Source: Streptomyces sp. MMG1121
GTDB taxonomy: Bacteria; Actinomycetota; Actinomycetes; Streptomycetales; Streptomycetaceae
DNA: 10,231 nucleotides
Assembly (NCBI RefSeq): GCF_001280015.1
Contig: NZ_LGDV01000264.1
Coordinates: 1-10,231 of the forward strand
Direction: 5' to 3'
A model generated the notes under the pieces. The model did not search any database and was not told where the DNA came from. It was given only the letters and a program-made list of their open reading frames with translations. Shown one piece after another: positions 5,770 through 10,231 of the stretch. The stretch's first letter is position 1, and each line of letters starts with the position of its first letter. The position numbers and the translations under genes are program-made.

Positions 5770-8700
5770 CGGCTCACCGCTTCCCGCAGGCGCCGGTCTC
5801 CGTGGTCGTCGACCCCGGCCCCCCGCCGTGTCTCGAACTGCGCGGACCGCTCGACGAGGCCGCGCTGGAGCGGCTGTTGGGCGAGCTGAGTGCCGGTGAC
5901 CCGGACCGGCCCGGCTGGCGGCACCGGCTGCTGCGGCACGGGCCGGACCACCACACCCTGCGGTTCTCCGTGCCGCAGGGAGCGGCCGGCGCGCCCCTCG
6001 CGTTCGTCGCGGGCAGCATCGCCGACCGCCTCACCGAGCCGCCCCCGCCGGTCGACCGGCCGCTGACTCCCGCCCAGCGTGCGGCTCTCGCACGGGAGGG
6101 GGAGCAGCGGTACGAGGCGATGGTGATCGAGGTGGGGGCTTCGGCGTCCACGGCGGGTGCGGACCCGGGCCCGGGCACCGGTGCGCTGCGTGCGGCGCTG
6201 CGTGCCGTCGTGGCCGCGCATCCTCAGCTGCGGTCCCGGCTCGGCCACGGGGACGGCTGGTGCACCGCCGAACCGGACGGCGAGTTGGCGGACGGTCAAG
6301 ATCTGCTCGTGGAAGGCGAGTTCACCGACGAGGCCGCATTCGCCGCGCTGGTGGACTCGGTCGGCCGGACGCTGGACGCGTACGCCGGCGTCCAGCTGCG
6401 GGTGCTGATCGCCCGGGACCGCCGTACGGCCGGACCGTCGGCCGACCGGATCGCCGTCGTCGCTCATGAGGCGGCCGTGGACGCCGCGTCCTGGCACGTC
6501 CTGCTCGGCGACCTGACCACTGCCCTGCGGGTGCCGGCCGGCGGCACGGCTCCGCCACGGTCCGAGCCGGACGGTCTGGCCGACTGGGTCGCCGAACTGC
6601 GGGAACTGGCCGGTGATTCCGTCGAGGCCCAGCACTGGAGCCTGGTCGCCGAGCGCAGAGCCCGGGCGGCGCGCGGATCGTCGCGTACGCCGAAGCGGGC
6701 CACCCTGCCGGCCGACGGCACGAGCCGGACGAGCGTACGGGTGGCGGGGACCGGGCACGGGTCCACCGCCGTACCGGCGCTCACGCCGGACACCGGGTCC
6801 GCGCAGGACGACGGTCCCGAGCAGGTCCGGCACACCAGGCCCCACGACCGGGCCGCCTCGGCCGGCGTCCGGCACACCGCCTTCACCCTGGACGATCACC
6901 CCACCGAACGGATCACCCAGGGCCTCGCCCGGCGGCTCGCGCTGACCACCGGGCAGGTGCTGACCGGGGTGTTCGCACTGGCGCTCGCCCGCTGGCAGGC
7001 AAGCGACGAGGCCTGCTTCGACGTACGCAGTGATCCGCGGGCCGACCGGCCGGGGCTGCGGCGTCACGCGGGGCGGCTCGCCGAGCCGTACCCGGTGCAG
7101 TTCGCCCCCGGTCCGGGCCTCGACCCGCTCGGTCAACTGACCGCCCTGGCAGGGCCGTTGGCCTCCTGCGCCGGGCGTGCCGGGGACGGGGCGGGATTCG
7201 GGGCGTGCCGTGAGTGGAGTACTGATCCGGCGCTGCGCCGTGCCCTGCGCGACCTCGTACCCGCGCGAGTCTGTCTGGCCCTCGACGGCGCCGGCGGTCC
7301 GCTGCCCGGCTCCGCCCGGCCCGTGCACCGGCCCGCCCACCGCGTCGAGGCGCGGGCCGGCGTACGCGACGGCAGGCTGCACATCGGGCTCGACTGGGTG
7401 AACGATCCGGCGGAGGGCGTCACCGACACCTCCGTCGGCGAACTGGCGCGACTGCTGCGGGGGTTGCTGGAGGAGCTGGCCGCCGCGCCCGCCGCCCCGA
7501 TCCCGCGCGCCTTCCCTGCCACCCCCCAGCAGTCGGCGCTGTACACGGGCGGCGACGCGCGGCCCGGCACCGGACGCCATGTCGAGCAGCTCGCGTGGGT
7601 CTGGCGTGGCCCGCTCGACCTGGGCCGCTTCATCCGGTCCTGGCAGTCGGTCTTCGACCGCGAGACGGTGCTGCGCACCGCGTTCACCGACGGCGCCGAA
7701 CCGCTGCTCGTGGTGCACGACCGGGTCGTGCCCGAGATCACCCGCCGGGCCTTGCCCGACGGCGACTGGTCCGCCTTCCTGGAGCGCGACCGGCTGCGCG
7801 GCTTCGACCTGCGCCGCCCCGGGGCGCTGCGGCTCACCCTGCTGGAGCCGGGACGGATCCGGCCCGCGGCCCCCGTCGCGCCCACCCGGATCCTGGTCAC
7901 CTACCACCGGGCGCTGCTCGACACCTGGAGCGCGCACGTGCTGCTGCGCGAGTTCTACCACGCCTATCTTGCGGGCGGCACCCTGCCCGGCGGTGAGCGC
8001 CGACCCGACCTGCGCGACTACACGGCCTGGGTCGCCGCCCAGGACCTGGAGCCCGCCCGCGGGTTCTGGACGCGCAGTGCGCCGCCCGGCGGTGCGGCCT
8101 CCCGGCCGGTGCGGTCCGCCGCGCGGGCCGGCCTGAGCGGGGTCGGCCGGGCCCGGCTGCGCCTGGACCCCGCCGAGACCGCCCGCCTCGCTCACTGGGC
8201 GGGCACCTGGGGTACCGCCGAGAGCAGTGTGCTGCAGGCCGTGTGGGCCATGCTGATCTACTCGGCGTCCGGCGCCACCGGACCGGCCCCGGTCTGTTTC
8301 GCGGTGACCGTGTCGGGGCGGGGCGTCGCGCTCGACGGCGTGGCCCGGATGACGGGGCCGCTGCGCAACCCGCTGCCGATGACCGTCGAGGTGGATCCGG
8401 CGGGCACCGTGCCGCGGTTGCTGCGCCAGCTGCGCGACCGCGCCCTGGACATGGCCGCCTACGAATGGGTGCCGGCCGACTGGATCCGGGCCTGGAGCGG
8501 TGGCGCGGACCCGGACACCGTCATCGTCTTCGAGGATCCGCCGCATCCGCTGGACGGCCTGGAGGCCCAGCTCGCCGCCCACGGCATCCACGCCGAGCTG
8601 CCGGACACCCTGCCCGCCCGCTCCGTCCTGGCCATCGGGCTCCTCGCCCACCACGACAGCACGGGCGGCCTGGTCCTGACCGGGGTGCACGACCGGGCCC

Positions 8701-9233
8701 TGCTGGACGAGGACGCGGCCGCCGAACTGCTCGCGCAGAGCGCCCTGTTGCTGCGTTCGCTGCCGCTGTCGGCGGGCGAGAGCACCACCGTGGGGGAGGC
8801 GCTGGCGCTGCTGGAGGAGAGTGCGGCACGGCGCCGGGCCGGGGCAGGCGGGGACACCTCGCTGGTCACCCTGCGCGCGGCGCGCCGGGACCGGGCGGGC
8901 ACGATCTGTCTGATCCCGCCGCCGGGTGCCTCCGAGACCTGCTACGACCTGCTGGCCGGCAGCTATCCGGGGCCACAGGAACTGCTGCTGCTCACCGCCG
9001 GAACGGACGCCGACGGGATGCGGCCCGCCCTCGCGGCGCTCGGCACCACCCGGTCCCTGCTGCTCGCCGGCTTCTCCGGCGCGGGTGTCCTCGCCTGCGA
9101 CCTGGCCCGGCGGATCGCGGCGGACGGCGGCCGCCCGCCCAGGGTGGTGCTCGCCGGCGCCTCCGCGGACGAGCAGGAACGGTTCCGCATGCTCGCCCGG
9201 GCTCTCCAGGACGCCACCGCACCCGAGGCGTGA
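5766..9233 (+). CDS. NRPS-like protein: epimerization-like, condensation-like and truncated thioesterase domains, no A or T domain
   Basis: The 1155-residue protein has four parts. Residues 1-90 are unassigned but contain LELRGPLDEAALERLLGEL, like the start of a condensation fold. About 97-570 resemble an epimerization domain: PLTPAQRAAL, the motif H234-E235-AAV-D239-A240 in place of HHxxxDG, GRLAEPYPVQF in place of the E-domain GWFT-yP segment, and DGRLHIGLDW. About 580-1000 resemble a condensation domain: FPATPQQSALY, H714-R715-ALL-D719-T720, GPLRNPLPM, and VIVFEDPP for the usual FENYP. About 1045-1155 are the first half of a thioesterase (CLIPPPGASETCYDLL, G1102-F-S1104-G-A-G) that stops before the lid and catalytic His. 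The catalytic second His of both HHxxxDG motifs is replaced (E, R). The start follows from the ATGA overlap and the first clear protein segment; the frame is open to 5166, but that stretch lies antisense to the remnant. It may bind carrier proteins or join acyl groups by an altered chemistry; no specific function is assigned. Confidence 0.8.
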   Translation: MTAHRFPQAPVSVVVDPGPPPCLELRGPLDEAALERLLGELSAGDPDRPGWRHRLLRHGPDHHTLRFSVPQGAAGAPLAFVAGSIADRLTEPPPPVDRPLTPAQRAALAREGEQRYEAMVIEVGASASTAGADPGPGTGALRAALRAVVAAHPQLRSRLGHGDGWCTAEPDGELADGQDLLVEGEFTDEAAFAALVDSVGRTLDAYAGVQLRVLIARDRRTAGPSADRIAVVAHEAAVDAASWHVLLGDLTTALRVPAGGTAPPRSEPDGLADWVAELRELAGDSVEAQHWSLVAERRARAARGSSRTPKRATLPADGTSRTSVRVAGTGHGSTAVPALTPDTGSAQDDGPEQVRHTRPHDRAASAGVRHTAFTLDDHPTERITQGLARRLALTTGQVLTGVFALALARWQASDEACFDVRSDPRADRPGLRRHAGRLAEPYPVQFAPGPGLDPLGQLTALAGPLASCAGRAGDGAGFGACREWSTDPALRRALRDLVPARVCLALDGAGGPLPGSARPVHRPAHRVEARAGVRDGRLHIGLDWVNDPAEGVTDTSVGELARLLRGLLEELAAAPAAPIPRAFPATPQQSALYTGGDARPGTGRHVEQLAWVWRGPLDLGRFIRSWQSVFDRETVLRTAFTDGAEPLLVVHDRVVPEITRRALPDGDWSAFLERDRLRGFDLRRPGALRLTLLEPGRIRPAAPVAPTRILVTYHRALLDTWSAHVLLREFYHAYLAGGTLPGGERRPDLRDYTAWVAAQDLEPARGFWTRSAPPGGAASRPVRSAARAGLSGVGRARLRLDPAETARLAHWAGTWGTAESSVLQAVWAMLIYSASGATGPAPVCFAVTVSGRGVALDGVARMTGPLRNPLPMTVEVDPAGTVPRLLRQLRDRALDMAAYEWVPADWIRAWSGGADPDTVIVFEDPPHPLDGLEAQLAAHGIHAELPDTLPARSVLAIGLLAHHDSTGGLVLTGVHDRALLDEDAAAELLAQSALLLRSLPLSAGESTTVGEALALLEESAARRRAGAGGDTSLVTLRAARRDRAGTICLIPPPGASETCYDLLAGSYPGPQELLLLTAGTDADGMRPALAALGTTRSLLLAGFSGAGVLACDLARRIAADGGRPPRVVLAGASADEQERFRMLARALQDATAPEA

Positions 9234-9265
9234 GCGCGCCTGGGGCGAGCGCACCCGAGCCATCA

Positions 9266-9280
9266 CGTGCCGGGGGCACG
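9266..9280 (+). terminator. Short GC hairpin after the E/C-domain gene
   Basis: CGTGCC (9266-9271) pairs with GGCACG (9275-9280) around a GGG loop, 33 nt after the stop at 9231-9233. No T tract follows. It could end the preceding transcript before the metK promoter region. Confidence 0.35.
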
Positions 9281-9314
9281 ACGTGCCGTGAGGCATGACC
9301 TCGGACGACTTCGG

Positions 9315-9368
9315 TCCACTCGTGTTCCGTCGCTTTTCGAGAGACGCTCGTTCGCTGTTCTCCATCGT
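9315..9368 (+). promoter_or_regulatory. Phased SARP-box-like heptamers and -10 upstream of metK
   Basis: Five heptamers starting with TC occur at exact 11-nt steps: TCCACTC (9315), TCCGTCG (9326), TCGAGAG (9337), TCGTTCG (9348) and TCTCCAT (9359). TCGAGAG matches the SARP consensus TCGAGXX; the others match only in part. CATCGT (9363-9368), a -10-like hexamer, begins 8 nt after the TCGTTCG unit, the same geometry as at 3231-3251. metK starts 75 nt further on. The periodicity is visible; SARP binding is inferred. Confidence 0.42.
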
Positions 9369-9442
9369 GGCTGTGGCGCGGGTGACCTCGCCCGGGTCGC
9401 TGACGCCCTCCGTGCTGTGGGCCCGCAACCATCTGGAGAGAC

Positions 9443-10231
9443 ATGCCCCGTCGTCTGTTCACTTCGGAGTCCGTGACCGAGGGACACCCCGACAAGATTG
9501 CCGACCGGATCAGTGACACCGTCCTCGACGCGCTGCTGCGTGACGACCCGTCCTCACGTGTCGCGGTGGAGACCCTGATCACCACCGGCCAGGTGCACAT
9601 CGCCGGCGAGGTGACCACGCAGGCCTACGCCCCGATCGCCCAGCTGGTGCGTGACGCCATCCTCGAGATCGGCTACGACTCCTCCGCCAAGGGCTTCGAC
9701 GGCGCCTCCTGCGGTGTCTCGGTGTCCGTGGGCGCCCAGTCCCCGGACATCGCGCAGGGCGTCGACGCCTCGTACGAGCAGCGGGTCGAGGGCGAGGAGG
9801 ACGATGCGCTGGACCAGCAGGGGGCGGGCGACCAGGGCCTGATGTTCGGCTACGCGACGAACGAGACGCCGAACCTGATGCCGCTGCCCATCGAGCTGGC
9901 CCACCGGCTGTCCCGCCGCCTCACCGAGGTCCGCAAGAACGGCACCATTCCCTACCTGCGCCCGGACGGCAAGACGCAGGTCACCATCGAGTACGACGGC
10001 GACCAGCCCGTCCGTCTCGACACGGTCGTGGTCTCCACGCAGCACGCCTCCGACATCGATCTGGAGTCGCTGCTCACCCCGGACATCCGCGAGGAGGTCG
10101 TCACTCACGTGCTGAACCGGCTCGCGCAGGACGGCATCAAGCTGGACACCGAGGGGTACCGGCTGCTGGTCAACCCGACCGGCCGTTTCGAGATCGGCGG
10201 CCCGATGGGCGACGCCGGCCTGACCGGCCGC
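9443..10231 (+). CDS. metK: S-adenosylmethionine synthetase (methionine adenosyltransferase), 5' two-thirds
   Basis: The enzyme makes S-adenosylmethionine from methionine and ATP in the cytoplasm. The 263 residues present (of about 400) are strongly conserved: [25 protein letters not shown] with the GHPDK ATP-binding motif, [54 protein letters not shown] and [17 protein letters not shown] at the window edge. The start has GGAG (9435-9438) 4 nt before ATG. The frame is intact to the end of the window, so the break is only the window limit. The Streptomyces housekeeping metK lies, as far as I recall, next to coaBC(dfp) and rpoZ. Here it follows cluster genes, so this is probably a second, cluster-borne copy that feeds methyltransferases. 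That remains an inference without the downstream genes. Confidence 0.97.
   Translation, partial: MPRRLFTSESVTEGHPDKIADRISDTVLDALLRDDPSSRVAVETLITTGQVHIAGEVTTQAYAPIAQLVRDAILEIGYDSSAKGFDGASCGVSVSVGAQSPDIAQGVDASYEQRVEGEEDDALDQQGAGDQGLMFGYATNETPNLMPLPIELAHRLSRRLTEVRKNGTIPYLRPDGKTQVTIEYDGDQPVRLDTVVVSTQHASDIDLESLLTPDIREEVVTHVLNRLAQDGIKLDTEGYRLLVNPTGRFEIGGPMGDAGLTGR

Noticed and set aside
5199..9428. A 1409-codon open frame on the minus strand opposite the E/C-domain gene
   Set aside because: It is low-complexity Gly/Arg/Pro/Gln-rich over most of its length, as expected for the complement of a high-GC gene. Only the last 66-70 residues resemble a protein family, and these are reported as a remnant.
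9234..9442. SAM riboswitch in the metK leader
   Set aside because: No conserved SAM-I or SAM-II core or characteristic stem set could be recognised. Only a short GC hairpin at 9266-9280 is visible.
9295..9516. A 73-codon frame running into the metK start
   Set aside because: It overlaps the heptamer array and the metK 5' end in another frame, has no ribosome site before 9295, and shows no protein motif.

Overview
The window comes from a high-GC actinomycete, very probably a Streptomyces. Codon third positions are almost all G or C, AGGAGG-type ribosome binding sites precede several genes, and the regulator families (gamma-butyrolactone-receptor TetR, tandem SARPs) are typical of antibiotic clusters in that genus. 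It reads as the regulatory and accessory edge of a biosynthetic gene cluster that makes an aromatic (type II) polyketide. The minimal ketosynthase genes are not in the window.

Layout, left to right. The tail of an unrecognised gene ends at 100 and is closed by a strong hairpin (130-161). A promoter region with two palindromic operators (about 164-290) precedes a TetR/gamma-butyrolactone-receptor-like gene (364-1032). Two tandem SARP activators follow (1278-2120 and 2350-3171). An autoregulatory-element-like site shared with the TetR promoter lies just upstream of the first SARP. Next come a type II thioesterase-like gene (3294-4046) whose nucleophilic serine is glycine, and a didomain aromatase/cyclase (4145-5134). 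A 631-bp stretch without an intact gene carries the 3' remnant of a TPR-type regulator on the minus strand (5199-5411) and a possible 19-codon leader. Then comes an 1155-residue protein (5766-9233) made of an epimerization-like domain, a condensation-like domain and a truncated thioesterase, with no adenylation or carrier domain and both HHxxxDG motifs damaged. The window ends inside a second-type context for metK (9443 to the end), the S-adenosylmethionine synthetase.

Inferred logic: a butyrolactone-responsive repressor binds its own promoter and the promoter of the first SARP. The SARPs then activate the structural genes. SARP-type heptamers at 11-nt spacing, with an NATCNT hexamer exactly 8 nt downstream, can be read upstream of both the thioesterase gene and metK. 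That would tie SAM supply to product formation. The most unusual part is a set of neighbouring acyl-transfer proteins that have each lost catalytic residues: the TE has Asp and His but no Ser, the fused TE has Ser but no His, and the E/C domains lack the catalytic second His.
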